This document shows positions 15,541 to 29,000 of a stretch of 64,000 nt of DNA, piece after piece. Positions within the stretch are counted from its first letter, which is position 1; each line of letters starts with the position of its first letter. The DNA is from Nakazawaea peltata (lineage: Eukaryota > Ascomycota > Pichiomycetes > Alaninales > Pachysolenaceae): NCBI GenBank assembly GCA_001599355.1, contig BCGQ01000007.1, forward strand, positions 562,620 to 626,619, written 5' to 3'. The position numbers and the translations under genes are program-made. The notes under the pieces were generated by a model that was not told where the DNA came from, did no database searches, and worked only from the letters and a program-made list of their open reading frames with translations.

Positions 15541-17520
15541 ATGACATTGCTGGAAAAAGGGTCTTCTCGATCTCAGGATTCCATTGACACCAAAAAGAGA
15601 CCGAAAAGAAAGGTTGCGGCTAAGAAACTGCTGTATTCAATTGAAGATTATGAAGAATCAAGAGATGATGATGATGAAGATGATGAATTTATTCTGTCTG
15701 GAACAGAATTGAATGACGAAGATGAAGAAGATGTATCAGATATAGAGGCTATAGAGATTGGGAGTACGAAAAAACGTCAAAAAACGTCAAAATTTGCTCA
15801 AGAAACCAAGTCCAGACGAGCTGAAGCTAAGAGCCAGAAACTCGACGATGAGACACTACCTCAATTGTCAGCTGACCCCTATGAGAATTTCCAATTGACT
15901 CAAGGAATGAACCCATTTGCCAATCAAAAAGATGTCGGCAACTCGGGAGCTCGTAAAGTTGCCAGTAGCTTGAAAGACAAACTCTTCCATCTCTTTGGGT
16001 ATAATCAGAAACGATTGACCAACTTATTGGAGTTAGAGAAGCAGGTGCATTATAATTTCTTTCATATTTCACGTCATCAGATATCTAGGCTTCCATTGAA
16101 GTATCGTAGTACATCTCTGAGGTTTAATTCTATCTCTGGGACTGTTATTCTGGACTCTGATCTCGAGATTGAGTTTCCTGCAAATAATCCAATTAATATC
16201 GCCTCGACTGAAGATTCCATGGAAACCAGTACTCAATTGGTACCTGGAGCAGTTTGCTGGTTACCCTCAGTTGATCCTGAAGGCTGTAAAAACCGAGAAA
16301 TCTATGTCTTAAACCTGGGAGGTACTATTGTGGACCATTCATGGACTACAAAAGATACCACTAAAGAGATATCTCATTATATAGCTGTATCTTCTGCGAG
16401 CACTCTAGATCTCACCGATGAGAGATTTAGTAGTTTAGGAGCCGCAAGCGCTCCATCTCGCAACCTGATAAGTATTTACTGTATTGATGAAAGCTCTCTT
16501 AAGTTCCAATTAATTGTCTCATTTGTGACGGAATTTGGAGTGGCTTCAAGCTTGAAATGGGTGCCATGGAAACTTGACATCGTAGATGATGACTGTTTGG
16601 GAATATTAGGATGTGTATTTGGCGATGGCAAGCTTAGATTCCTCAATATTAGTCGTAAATCTGATAAATTCATACTCTTAAAAGAGCTGTCTCAAACATA
16701 CGAAGTTCCTGGGACAAGAATCACCTGTTTCGATTATTTGACCCCGAATTCTGTAGTATTTGGGACTCAAAATGGATACGTCGGTGAAATTGATCTTGTT
16801 AATGAGTCAATTTTATCACTTATCCCATTAATGACGCATGGAATTACTTCGGTGACTTCAAATCACACCGATTATTTCTATGAAGATCAAAATTTATTAA
16901 ATAAAATTGTAGTAGTAGGGTCTGTGGATGTTCAAACCATTATAGATTTGACAGATCCGGTGAATGAACGTTCCCAAGCTTTAAAAACCAAAACTTTCCT
17001 CACCCATTGCTCATATATTCCTCAAGTACATTCATTTGCATTTAATGATGGGACAAGAGTGACGAAACTTTTATCGAAAAGAGATTTACAAACCACTTTT
17101 AATCTTTCTAAGACGGATAATTCTGTGAAATCAGCTTTAGCTACGTCTAAACTCCATACTTTGGTGTTAACTGGGTCTACAAACGGTGAACTTTTTGTGA
17201 CAGAATGTCTTAAGAGAATTTTACCAATTAGAAAGATTCCAGTATCGACTCAGTTCCCTTTTTTGAGACTTTTACAATTGGAATACAGTTCCAAAGCTGA
17301 TCTGTACCGATTTAATTGTTCTTATGTAGTGGATAAGGTTACAGGGAAGGAATTCGATTCGAATTTCACGTTTAAGTCACCTAATGTCAGTGTGAATAAA
17401 GTGGCCTGGAATGAGAATGTCGGTGGGTGTAATTGGTATTCTGCTTCTACTGTTGGGGGGGTTTTGATTATTGAGAGGATGCAGACGGTTGAGAGTAAGG
17501 TGAGGGAGCATAAAAGGTGA
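15541..17520 (+). CDS. TFC6: TFIIIC subunit tau91-like protein
   Basis: A 659-residue protein from the first ATG of the frame (S. cerevisiae Tfc6 has 672). The first 110 residues are disordered and highly charged: KKRPKRKVAAKKLL, then acidic runs DDDDEDDEF and DEDEEDVSD, and KKRQKTSK. The rest has beta-propeller-like repeats without strong WD motifs (CWLPSVDPEGCKN, VSFVTEFGVASSLKWVP, CVFGDGKLRFLNI, FGTQNGYVGEIDL). Tfc6 is part of the tauB module that binds the B box of tRNA genes. Sequence recognition alone is moderate; length, layout, a B-box-like site at the promoter and the nearby ESC2 (neighbour of TFC6 in S. cerevisiae) raise it. Confidence 0.7.
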   Translation: MTLLEKGSSRSQDSIDTKKRPKRKVAAKKLLYSIEDYEESRDDDDEDDEFILSGTELNDEDEEDVSDIEAIEIGSTKKRQKTSKFAQETKSRRAEAKSQKLDDETLPQLSADPYENFQLTQGMNPFANQKDVGNSGARKVASSLKDKLFHLFGYNQKRLTNLLELEKQVHYNFFHISRHQISRLPLKYRSTSLRFNSISGTVILDSDLEIEFPANNPINIASTEDSMETSTQLVPGAVCWLPSVDPEGCKNREIYVLNLGGTIVDHSWTTKDTTKEISHYIAVSSASTLDLTDERFSSLGAASAPSRNLISIYCIDESSLKFQLIVSFVTEFGVASSLKWVPWKLDIVDDDCLGILGCVFGDGKLRFLNISRKSDKFILLKELSQTYEVPGTRITCFDYLTPNSVVFGTQNGYVGEIDLVNESILSLIPLMTHGITSVTSNHTDYFYEDQNLLNKIVVVGSVDVQTIIDLTDPVNERSQALKTKTFLTHCSYIPQVHSFAFNDGTRVTKLLSKRDLQTTFNLSKTDNSVKSALATSKLHTLVLTGSTNGELFVTECLKRILPIRKIPVSTQFPFLRLLQLEYSSKADLYRFNCSYVVDKVTGKEFDSNFTFKSPNVSVNKVAWNENVGGCNWYSASTVGGVLIIERMQTVESKVREHKR

Positions 17521-17830
17521 TGTATAAATAGAATAAGGGAATGAATAGTGTATTTTAAGAGATGTTGTAGGTGTTGTAGGAGGACAGTTCATAGTCAGGA
17601 GGTGGCAGGCGAAGTGTCAGTGAAGTGTCAGTGAAGTGTCAGTAGATGGCAAAGTCCATTAAATGCGCTGACATGACAACATGCCCATCCCAATTAGGAA
17701 ATTGCCCAACCCACAAGCGGCTCATCTCGCTTTCGCACTTGGAAAAACCTCCCGTTTTCGGCCCATATAAAGCTCTCTGGATCTCCCTTATCTTTGATAT
17801 CAGATCAGATCAGATGTACCCCGCCCCACT
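17521..17830 (+). promoter_or_regulatory. MFS gene upstream region with 3 x 11-bp repeat
   Basis: No gene is seen. Three identical 11-mers GAAGTGTCAGT occupy 17611-17643. A TATA-like CATATAAAG is at 17763-17771, and TCAGATCAGATCAGATG repeats just before the ATG. Confidence 0.6.
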
Positions 17831-19417
17831 ATGACTGGTAGTATACCTGATCATGGTAATGGAACTTCCAACTTTGAACTGCCCCTCATTTTCGGGCAAA
17901 ATAAATACATAATCTTCATTTGTGCCCTCTCGTTTGTATGCAGTGTCGCGACAGACACTATGAATGTCTCGATGATCGGATTAATGTCAGATCTTATCTG
18001 CAAAGACTTAGATTTGAATGGCCCAGGATGCACCAGTGACAGGCAGAGTCTGAGACTCTCATCTCTTCAACTGACTTGTGATATGATGACTCTCGCTCTT
18101 GGTTCGATCTGCACCATGGTGATCGGAGAACTGTCAGACAGATTGGGAAGAAAACCAATGTTCAGAGTGAATATAGGGATTACATTTGCTTCGATGGCGT
18201 TGTTGTCAGTAGTCACTAACTCTAATCTTGTGTCATTCCACCCAACTGTCATTGTGTCACTTTACTGCCTCAACTCGATCGGCGGTGCCACGTCGGCTTT
18301 ATTCACCTTAATGCTGGCGTATATTGCCGATATTGTTCCGGAAGAAGTCAGGACAAAGTCGTTCACCTTGTTAATGGCTACCCAGCTGCTGGGTCTGTGT
18401 ATCGGACCGTTAATTGCATCTCAAATCCTGGGGACTTTGGGCTTACCAGAGACTTACCTGATGTATATGTCACTGGGCTTGTATTTTGTGGGATTTCTTG
18501 GGTTGACGATGATTCCGGAGTCGAAAATTGATGTGGAGGAGGTAGATGAAGGGTCTTCATCTGGTGCTGGTGTCGTTGTAACTGCTGGAGATGATTCTGG
18601 AGTGAAAATCACTTCGTCAACTGAGATTGTAGCTGTGAAATCACCAGAAACTGATCTTGAGCTGGCTCAAGAAGGTGAAGAGGCTGTGGATCAGCCTTGG
18701 AATAGCTCCAAATTCGAGTCGCTCCTTCACAACTTGTTCGAGTCCGTCGTCCAACCTCTCACAGTGTTCTGGCTCCCTTACGACCCAGTCCATGGCTATT
18801 ATCGTCGCATAGAAATGATCCTGCTCACTGCCATTTACGTTCTCGTGGGTTGTCCTCTTGCTGCTCTCAGCTCGATCATCCCTGTGTATGCTGTCCAGCA
18901 ATTTGGATGGAAGACGGAGCAAATCGGGTACTTTGCTGCTACGTTTGGACTGTCGATGGCTGTCATGATGTTCTTTGGAGGTCCAGTCGTGACCAATTAC
19001 TTGAATTCGAGATTTGAAACAACTCAAACGGCTGTAGATAAACCTGATTTGATCATAATCAGAGCCTCGATTGCTGCGATTATGGTTTCTATAGCTGTGA
19101 TTGGCTGTGCTTCTTCATCCGTTGAGATTTACATGGGTATTTCTATCGTGTCTCTTGCTGGGTTGTTTGCACCGGCTTGTAAGTCGAGTATCATCAAGTA
19201 TCTGCCGGTTGGACTTGTGGGGACGGTGATGGGAGCTGTTCATACGGTTCATGATCTCTTCCTGATGGCTGGAGTTCCCTTTGTGAATGCGATTTATAGG
19301 TATTGTCTTCGGGAGGGACATCCTGGGGGAGTATTTGGGTTTGTTCTGGGATATTTGGGGGTTGTTTTGGTGTTGCTGGTGGTGTTGGTGAGAGAGCCGA
19401 AGAAAATCCAGTTATAG
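17831..19417 (+). CDS. MFS transporter, substrate unknown
   Basis: A 528-residue membrane protein with two six-helix halves typical of the major facilitator superfamily. The loop 2-3 signature reads GELSDRLGRKPMF. A long acidic cytosolic loop (about 235-300, VDEVDEGSSSGAG onward) separates the halves, and the second half begins near 325 (MILLTAIYVLVGCPL). The layout resembles the DHA1/tetracycline-resistance-like group that includes yeast vacuolar members such as YCR023C. I cannot name the substrate. Two hydrophilic inserts with charged residues are within the loop. Its stop codon is followed immediately by a GTGCCCGGCA decamer of the dispersed type. Confidence 0.88.
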   Translation: MTGSIPDHGNGTSNFELPLIFGQNKYIIFICALSFVCSVATDTMNVSMIGLMSDLICKDLDLNGPGCTSDRQSLRLSSLQLTCDMMTLALGSICTMVIGELSDRLGRKPMFRVNIGITFASMALLSVVTNSNLVSFHPTVIVSLYCLNSIGGATSALFTLMLAYIADIVPEEVRTKSFTLLMATQLLGLCIGPLIASQILGTLGLPETYLMYMSLGLYFVGFLGLTMIPESKIDVEEVDEGSSSGAGVVVTAGDDSGVKITSSTEIVAVKSPETDLELAQEGEEAVDQPWNSSKFESLLHNLFESVVQPLTVFWLPYDPVHGYYRRIEMILLTAIYVLVGCPLAALSSIIPVYAVQQFGWKTEQIGYFAATFGLSMAVMMFFGGPVVTNYLNSRFETTQTAVDKPDLIIIRASIAAIMVSIAVIGCASSSVEIYMGISIVSLAGLFAPACKSSIIKYLPVGLVGTVMGAVHTVHDLFLMAGVPFVNAIYRYCLREGHPGGVFGFVLGYLGVVLVLLVVLVREPKKIQL

Positions 19418-20061
19418 TGCCCGGCATTGCTCATTAGTGCCTGATGATTTTATTTAATGGAGTTATTTAATTAATTTATTGAGATTGTATTAAGATAGTA
19501 GATAAATGTATGTCTGGAGAGGGTGTGGGTAGTCTGGCTATGGCCTGGCTGGGTCTCGGGCTCTGATTCCATCGCTTATCTCCATCTACTCCCTCTCATC
19601 TACTCTCTACCCTCTACCCTCTACTCCTACACTATTTATAATAATACAATACTATATTCAATGCATATAAACTTTTAGTTAAGACATCTGATCGATGTGA
19701 TACTGATGTCGATACTGACGAATCTCGAAAGCAATAGACTTTCTGGATGGAAATCAGAGTGATTTAAAGGTAGTGGATTGGGATTTGAGAAAATGGTCAC
19801 GTGATGGGCACGTGATGGGTGGTCCGAGGGTTTTCCGGGGGTGTAGCCACAAGTAGCCACGGGGAGTATCAGCCACTGAAAAATTCCAGCCACTGAAAAG
19901 TTCAGCCTCAAAGTGCCAGAAGTTGCCCCAGACGAGCTTTAGAAGAGCTCTCAGAAGGTGAGTCTTGTTGTACCATGGATAGGACGGTCACCTTGGGGTC
20001 AATACCAGTCTCTGTAAACTTAATGCCAATCCCTGGAGATTGGTGGATGCCAATCCCTGCC
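19418..20061. other. Convergent 3' region between MFS gene and MDN1
   Basis: No gene is supported. It holds a pyrimidine-rich stretch (19575-19630, TCTACCCTC type), a tandem pair CACGTGATGGG (19798-19819) whose first copy is part of TCACGTGA, and the repeated phrases TGCCAATCCCTG and GGTGGATGCCA near 20022-20075. Both flanking genes end here, so any E-box function would not be ordinary promoter activity. Confidence 0.5.
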
Positions 20062-23000
20062 TTAGGTGGATGCCAACGCACTAAAATACTGCCTCAATAT
20101 CACACTCAACATCTCCGGCAACTCATTCACATCCTTCACAACGACATAAAACTCGAATGGGAACGTATCCAAATACTTAGCCACGTTCAACACCATCCTT
20201 CCATTCTCATCAGCAACATAACTGATCTGTGACATCTCCATAATACTCTCATTAGAATTGATCCCATCGATAACAACAAAAACAAGCATGATCTTGTCCT
20301 CTCTGGCTCTTCTGACCAACCTCTGGATGGTCTCGTGGTCTTCACAAACACCATCAGAGATGATAATCTCCAATTGCCAAAGATCTCCACCGGAATTGCT
20401 CTCGTTGAAGAGCTCAATCGACTTAGTACAAAGCTTCTTGATGTCGGTCTTGGTTTGTTGGAAATCGAACCATCTAAAGACTTGGGCTCCCGACTCGGTG
20501 GTGAACGGCTTGTCAAACGGATGGACGACCCGAGTCTCCTCTCCAAACTTGACAATACTCAACCCACCAGATTCCAACTGAGTAAGCAGCTTAGCCACAA
20601 GTGCAATACTGTCGAAAGCCAACTTGACGGCATTACTCTCGGCCATGGATTTGGAGTCGTCGACAGCGATCATGATCTGGTACTGACGTTTACTTGGCTT
20701 GGTACGACGTAACCAGATCTTGTCTTTACGGAATTGGGAAGCAATGTATGGGATGATACGTTTCATGTTCAACCGTTTACCGGTTTTGTAGTCACCACGA
20801 AGTTTAGTAGCGAGAGTTGGTTCGAGGATGAGACGAAGTTGTTCGCAGAGATGAGCGGAGAGTTCGGAGGTGGCGAGGTCACTTGATCTCCAGAGAGAGC
20901 GAGCGTCTTCAAGCGAGTGAGGAGGAATCTCCTCCTCACCATCATCACCATCACCATCACCATCTTCCTCACTGTCAGGATTTCCCTCTTCTTCCTCCTC
21001 ATCAATGTCCATCTCATCTTCTTTCTTAATCTTCGAGTCAACTTCATTGTCTGACTCAGCCTCAGCCTCATCAGCTTCTTTCTTAACTCCACCTTCACCT
21101 TGACCATTGAAATCGTCGGCAGTTTCTGGGTTCTCGGCCTCGTCAGCCTCCTCTTTAGTTTCTGGTTGAGCTTCTGATTGAGCTTCTGGTTGAGACTCAG
21201 CTTGAGTAGCCGGCTCCTCCAGATCCTTCGGATCCTCCGGAGCCTCCTCGTCAATCGCCATCTCATCATCAATTCCCCTCACCTGCTCCTCATTCGCATT
21301 TCCAAGTGCCTGTGTCTCCTCCTTCGCTTCCTCTCCTTCCTCAAGATGTTGGAACTCATCTGGTTTCTCTCCAGCCTTCTGCTCAGCCACATCGTCTCTT
21401 TCCAGCTCAAGAATCTCTTGATGACGACGATGGAACTCTTTGAGTGAATCTCCTAGCTGTTTAAGAGACTCTTGAGCAGCATCACGAGCTGAATCTTTAG
21501 TGGATTCGTCCAGTTTCTCTTCTTGTTGAGTATCGGCAGCTCCAGAAGCTCCAACGGCATCTTGTTCTTGGTCAGCTGAGGCTTCAGTGCCTTCACCTTT
21601 CTGTCCAGCTTCTTGTCTAGCCGCGGCTTCGGCATCGACGTCGTCGTCGTCTTCAATACCGTCGAGTCCTTCCAGGTTATCGAGGGATTGGAAGTCTTGG
21701 GATTTGGAGGAGGAATCCTCATTGAGCTCTGTGTCAGATTGAGGTTCAGGCTCGGGCTGAGCATCTTCATCGATAGCAGTGCCTTGATCAGCATCACCCT
21801 CCTCATCCTCATCCTCTCCATCTTCTCCATCCTCTACATCTTCCTCACCATCCTCTTTCTCATCCTCTTTCTCTTCAGCTTTAGCTGGATCAACTTCTTC
21901 AGGAACAGCATCCGCATCTTCAGCCTCTCCCTCATCTTCAGCCTCTCCCTTCTCACCACGATCCTCAACCTCATCAACGTCCATCTCATCAACATCATCA
22001 ACATCATCTTCTCCATCCACCTCATCTTCATCGTCTCCCTCCTTCTCATCTCCAGAATCCAATTGCATGTCCTCTGGAAGATCCAAAGCTTCCGATTCTT
22101 CGATCATTGGATCTAATTGGTTGTCTTCTGAGTTCTTGATATCGTCTTCTTGCATTCCGAGATCGTCTTCACCGTCATCTTCCTCTCCATCTTCGTCTTC
22201 TTCTCCGTCTTCATTTTCATTCTGATCGTTCTGATCTTCTTTCAGATCGTTCTTATCGTCGTTCTTATCTTTCAGATCGTTCTTATCTTCATTCTTATCT
22301 TCATTCTCCTCCTCCCCCAGCTCCATATCTCCTTCACTCCCCTTAACTTCATCACTCTCCTTCTCCTTCTTATCTTCAACCTCTTCGTCCCACATCTTAT
22401 CATCCATGGCATTCGGATCCAAATCATCCAAATCGTCAATCTCATCATCCAACTCCTCTTCATCTCCCTCCTTCTCATCGTCTCCTTCTTCATCATCTTC
22501 AGCTGGTGCATCTTCCAATTCACCAGCCATATCTCCTTCGATATCAACGGCATTATCTTCGTCCTCTTCATCTCTTTCCTTCTGATCTTCATTCAGTTGT
22601 TGAGCAGCATCCGCAAGATCATCCTCGTCTCCATGATCGTCATCATTGTTGTTCGAAGCTCCTTCTCCATCTCCCATTCCTGTTCCTTCTTGCATGTTAC
22701 CGTCGTTCTTGGCCTCTTCTTCTTCTTGAGGTGAACAGAACCCGGAACTGGCAACGTTGTAGAGACATTTCGAGAGAATGAACGTCCCGTGACAGTTGTC
22801 AATGTAATCGTTTCCGGCCTTATTCAATAGCCCAACGACGAGATTCAAGTAGCTTTTCAAAAGAGGAAGCAATGCCAGACAGTAAGCTTGGGATGACTCT
22901 CCTCCGTTGCGGATACTCTCGAAACAAGCGTCAATTTTACGGTTGATCGAGGTGATCGACGAGGTTTGGATGTATTTGGTGAGTTTAAGACGGGAATTTT

Positions 23001-26000
23001 TGAACCAATCGTCGGAGTCGGGGAGGATTTGGAGATCTTTTTGGATGGAGATGAGTTTCTGGATGGCGAGGACCATGGAGGTGGCAGTTGAGCGGAAGGC
23101 AGTGCTGGTGCCCGGCACGTCTGTGCCCGGCAATGAACTGCCGGGCAGTTGCTTAAAGCCAGTCTCGGTGCCCAGCTCAAAGGTACTGCCAGTCAGTTTC
23201 ATCCATTCCCTCAAACCATCCCCCAAAAATCCATACACATTCCCCTCACTCCACCTCTTCAACTCCTCATCCAACTCCTTCAAACTCCTCTCAAACTCCT
23301 CCAAACACTTCTCATCATCAACAACCATCACCTCCCGACCTTGGATTTCTCTCAATCTCTTTCCAAATTGACTCATCTTCGGTCTCAGTTCATTGAAGAT
23401 AGTCAAATCACATTTGGACATGTCCGAGGTGTATTTACGGCTGTTTTCGATGGCCAGGATGTTGTGGTCACATAAGATTGGGATCCAATAAGAGATGTAG
23501 ATGGCAGATCCTAAGGATCCAGAGGCTCCAGAAGCTCCAGAGGAGACTGGTACTGACCCAGGAACTGCCGGGCACTTAGTTAATCTCTCAACCTCTCTAA
23601 CCATCCCCATCATCCTCTCAACTCCCTCTCCAAATCTTCTCAACCTTCTCCTACTACTTATCAACCCATTCAACAAATTCTCAATCCCTCCAAGAGCCTT
23701 CTGAGCATCAGAAAGAGGAACTTCTTCATTACAAGAAGCAACAGCAGCTCTCAACCTTGGAATCAAGTCGATCATTCTCAAGTAATGCCCGTCAATTCCA
23801 CCCAAAACCGTCCCTTCAAACGATCTACTGGTTGCTAAGATCAAACTGGCCGATTCTTGCAGTTTCAAAACGTCCGGAAGGACGGTCAATTTGATTCCCA
23901 GACGACGTATCTCTTTGAGTGTGTCACTCAAGAGCTTACGTTTTTGAGTCTTGAGGGCAGCGATGGTTTTCTTGGTTTCTTCGGTGAATTTCGATGGAGT
24001 TTCAGACTTGAGAAGTTCCATTTGATCGAGAAGATCTTTGGAGAAGGTGAGGATATTGAGGGTTGGTTCGTTGGTGATTTGGGACAGGTAGGTTTGCATG
24101 TTTTTGGCGACGATGAGGGGTGATTTTGAAGCGGGAAGGATGGAGACAGTCGGACTGGCGTGAGCCAGGGCGACATTACGTTCGCCGGAGGTGGTTTCAC
24201 CGAGGGTTGCATCACCCAGACCGAGGGTTGCATTACCCAGACCGAGGGTACCACCGAGGGTTACATCTCCCAGACCGAGGGTTACATTAAATCTCCTCCT
24301 ACTTTTCACCTCCCCATTAACCAATCCCCCCTCAACCATTCCCCTCACACTCTCCCCAATAACTCCCCTAAACTTCCTAACAACCTTATACAAACTCTGA
24401 TGAGATCTACGAGCACTTTGCTTCAACAGATCAATATTCACATCCTTCCAACTGGCAAGTAAGATCACTTCATTGATCTTCTTCTCGAGGATCTTTGTCT
24501 CGGCAGTGATATGATCATTAACAGCTGGTAAGAACTCCGAGTAGTAAGCAATCACGTTGGAAAGAGCATCACAAATATCATTTGAGGCATCGAGTTGATG
24601 AAGATGGTTGGAGAACAGAGAGAGTAAAGCTAAACGATGTTCAAATTCACCGTAGGAAGATTGAGAGAGGAAGATATTGAGGGCATTAACGAGGGAAGCT
24701 GGTGAGGATCCGTAGCCGGAGCTTGAGCCGGAGCTTGAGCCTGAGCCTGATCCTGAGCCTAAGTCCGAATCTCCGGAGTCTCCGGAGCCTGTCAGCACTA
24801 TAATCGTCTCAAACAAATAAAACCACCATCTCCCAATCTCCTTCCTCATCACCATCCTCTCCCTCTCAAACAATCTCTTCCACGTCCCCAATTCCATCCT
24901 TCTCCAACTGATAATCAACTCTGTAAGTTGATCAAACTCAGCCTTGAACGACACCTTCGAATGGGCATACTTCTCCCATTCAGCTACAAACGTATAAACT
25001 TGTTCAACCTTGGCCAACAACTTTGCAAGAGGAGTCTGAACGGAGAAGTTAACTCCCTCGGTAGCCGATCTAAAGATATTCTGAAGAGTGGCATGTTCAG
25101 GCCATTGTTGGAGCAACGAACTGGCAAATCCTTGGACTTTGGTCAACACCGAGACACATCTCTTGGTTTGCAGAGGAGATGATTCGGTGTAGAAGTCGAT
25201 TGAGGTGGCCTGGTCATCGAATTGAGTCAATGAATGGTTGATCAGGGTAAGAATGACGGAGATTTGAGAGTTGTCGAGGGATTGAAGGGAGGAAGAGGTG
25301 GATAATTCTGGGATTGAGTTGATGAGGATTCCAGATTGGATGATTTCTGAGAGTGAGAAGCTCGAGCGAGAGCGAGAGCTTGAGCTAGACCCAGATCTAG
25401 AGCCTAAGCCAGAGTCTCTTGTTGACCCAGAGTCTCTGGTCGACCCAAATACCCTCAGATATGTATTAGCAATCTCATAATAAACATCATCAAGAGATGT
25501 CTGTGCTGGAAGACCCGAAACTTCACCTTCTCCAGGCTCCTCCAACGTCATAACCTCATCATAATCAGGGAACATCTTCTTAAACTCCTCCTCAGATTCC
25601 TCCTCCTCATTAACACCTCTATACAAACTTGCCTTAGCCAGTTCATTCTCCAGTTTCTTCATTTGTCTCAAACTCCATCTATAGTAGAGCAGTTGGAAGA
25701 TTTGGATGAGCATTTCTCCGGAGCCTGCCAGCTCCTGGATAAAGTAAACCTTCACAAAATGCTCCATCACCCTCTCAACAAACAACTTCTCAACAGAAAC
25801 CTTCCTACAAACCTTCATCACCTTCTCAAAAGTCTCCTCGATCTTCTCCGGACGAGTCAACACATTCAAATCTGAAGCCCAAGTCCTGGAAATCTCTCCC
25901 TCTTGTCTCAAACCCAAAATCTCAAATCCGAACTTCATTCCGTAGATGAATCCCTTCAAAATATCGTTCAAATCACCGAATTTCCAGTACTTCAGCTCGA

Positions 26001-29000
26001 TGCTCTTCAAGAACAGATGAGTGTTGTTCTGGAACACTTCAAGTTGCTGCTTCGACGTCTTCTGGAACTCCGAAACAACCTCAATAAGCCTGCTAACGTT
26101 ACTCAAATCAATAGTCGACTCCATGAAGTTGTTCCAGGCACCGAAAAGCTCGTCACTTCCTCCAGTTTCACGATAAACTCGAGGTTTAGACACGATTTGA
26201 GATGGGAACTCTGGCAATTTGCAAACTTCCGAGTTGAATACCTCAATAAACTCGTTTCTCACCTTTGAATATGCCTCTAAATGGCTCTGATAAGTCTCTT
26301 GGATCTCCGAATCCACATGGTCATGGATTGCTGGATCCACAGGAAGATCAGGAACGTACAATTGAACTACTCCAATACTGAAAATGATCCAGGCTTTACC
26401 AAGAGTTTCAATTGAAGGGTTTTCAATGAATTTCAAGGCTGGACCAAAGAATTGCTCGAATATTGGTGAGATGATCGGCAGATTCTTGGATTTCTCAATG
26501 ATCTCATGAACCTTATCAACTTCTCCAGTATATATAGCTGCTTTTAATTGATCTATAGCACCCGGAATCATCTCTTCAGTCTCTGGAATCACCAGAATCA
26601 TAATCTCAACTAACCAATCTCTCAATAATCTTTGGAAAACTTCAATTTTATCCTCCAACAACTCTTCCGAATGGTTCAAAATACTCTTCCCAAGCATCGA
26701 CATATCATCAATGGTCTGCGGAACTTGATATCCAGCAGTACGGCCAGCTTTAAGGCTCGCTTCAAGCACATTTTTACCTAAATCATCCCCAAATAAACCC
26801 CTAACCAAACTTCCATCCTTTTCACTCCATACAGAATCAAAGATACGCGGATAAGGTTTAAGGGAATGGGTATCAATCACCGAAGAAGTGTCTCTACCAC
26901 TGAGTAATACCAATTTCAAATATTCGTCGGAAAAACCGTCGGAAAAACTTTTAGAGTTTGACGCACGACCGTCGGATAATCTCATTTTAGACTTTTGTGC
27001 ACGACCAGATTCAATGAACACCAATAACAATTTGAATTCCTCCCTCAAATTGTTACCCCTTCTATTCAAGAATTTCCCAGATATTCTCTTCAACTCGGTA
27101 ACACCCTTCTCAAGTCTATCCAAAGTCAATTCGAACATTTCCACGTCCAAATCAACCCTCAAATTCTCCCTATATAACCCGATAATACTCTGTCTTAATA
27201 TGGAGATGGTTTCGTGGCTTTCGGAGAATTGGAGTTGCAGAACTTGGTCGAATTCTTTGGCTAAGATATCCAACCTTCTTTGTCTATCCCATCCAGCTTC
27301 AGATCCAGGATATTCTCCACGGAAATGTTCCCATAATGGGGTGATGAAATGACCTCTTTGAAGGTTTAAACCTTTAGCAAAGACCAGAGTTGAGGAGAGT
27401 AATGATTGGAAAAGAGCATAGAGACCGTTCTTTTGGTCAAAGATTTCAGTTACCCGAGTCTTCTCCACCCATTTCTCAACAACTTCTTGGTATACACGAA
27501 GTCTTGTCTCATCATTCAGCTCAGCTGCTCCTAAAAGACTAATCCAAATCATTTGAAGTTCAAATAAGGATTTATAGAATGGAGATTTCAAGAGCTCAGA
27601 CTCACCTTCACGAACATTCCATTCAAATACCTCTTTAACAAACTTCTCAATCTCCTCTACATACTTAAACACCTCCAATCTTGGAGCTCCCTTGAGTTTT
27701 CTACCCATCAACTGAGCAGCACTTCTTTCCAAGGCCGAAAGTTCACTGACTTTACCCTCCAGAGCTCTCAGACGAACTCTCTCCAATCTCAAATCACCTT
27801 CCATGATTCCAAAGGATACTTCTAACAAAAAGAACATCTTTTCATTATCGATATTCATCTCAGATAACATAGTTGATCCAATGAGTGGATTAATTGGTTG
27901 GTAAAGTACAAGTTGAGGGATGCAATAGCCGGAATAAACTTGAGCTATCGACTCAATGATGCCTTGCAGAGCTAAATGATCGAATTTATCGAGGATCTGA
28001 GTCCAAACTTGCTTAGTTTGGATCGAAAAGAGTCTTGAACGATGAACAGATTCGACAAACAGAGCTAAATAATTACGTGAAAGTAACGGAAGAGATCCAG
28101 TGAGGAGAGAAGAGAGTGAAGAAAGGTATTGGGAGAAGTTTTGGTTGGTAATGTCGTTGGAAGACTCAATTACGTCGGAGATCATGAAATAAGAGATGAG
28201 ATGAGATGGTGGAAGGGACAGGAATGAAGTGAGGGACAGTGACAAGCACTCAACTGGGTGCTCGTTCTCACCAGATAAGGTAAGACTTCTCAAATCAGTC
28301 TCGATATCTTCCTTCTTAACTTCCTCCTTGATTTCCACCTTAACTTCCACCTTAATATTCTCTACAACTTCCTTCTTAACTTCTTCCTTAACACTTCCCA
28401 AATTAATCACCCTCCTATCGAATTCAGTAGCAATTTCTTCAATCTTATCGACATAAATTTCGACACCTCTGTTTCTCATTGCTCTTGACAACTCTCCATA
28501 CTTCGGATCAACCGTCAAAAACAATCTAAACTCAGGATGAGGTACAATAACCCTCGGTTGTCCATCTGAATCACTACATTCATTTACGATTAATCTTCCA
28601 TTAGTTTCAAGCAACGAATTTAACCGATCAAGAACCGATGGACTACAAAGATTAGCATTATCAAGTACTAACCATCTACCTTCTTCGACGGCCTGAACTA
28701 AAAGACCATCGAACCATTCAAAACGAACAGTTTCGGATTTACTAAGACGGACTTGAAGCAGCTGACAATCGGAATTAAGTTGGGCAAGGTTTGGTTGGGA
28801 TATCATTGACGAAAGTGAATCGACGTAGAGTTTGAGTTGTGCAAAGATATCGACGGATGGAGGAGTGTTTCTTACAAAGGCAAGCAGTTGTAAAGAGATT
28901 GCGAGGATATCCGCTTTATCCGCTTTATCCGACAACGGTTGCTCGCTAATCTCGCTAATCTGAGCAATCTCCGACTTTTCCGACACCTGCAAATTAATTC

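Noticed and set aside
21613-22734. Long plus-strand open frames opposite the MDN1 acidic tract
   Set aside because: They are the complement of GAA/GAT/GAG-rich codons, giving Leu/Ile/Phe/Ser-rich nonsense without any domain; the minus-strand midasin frame explains the sequence.
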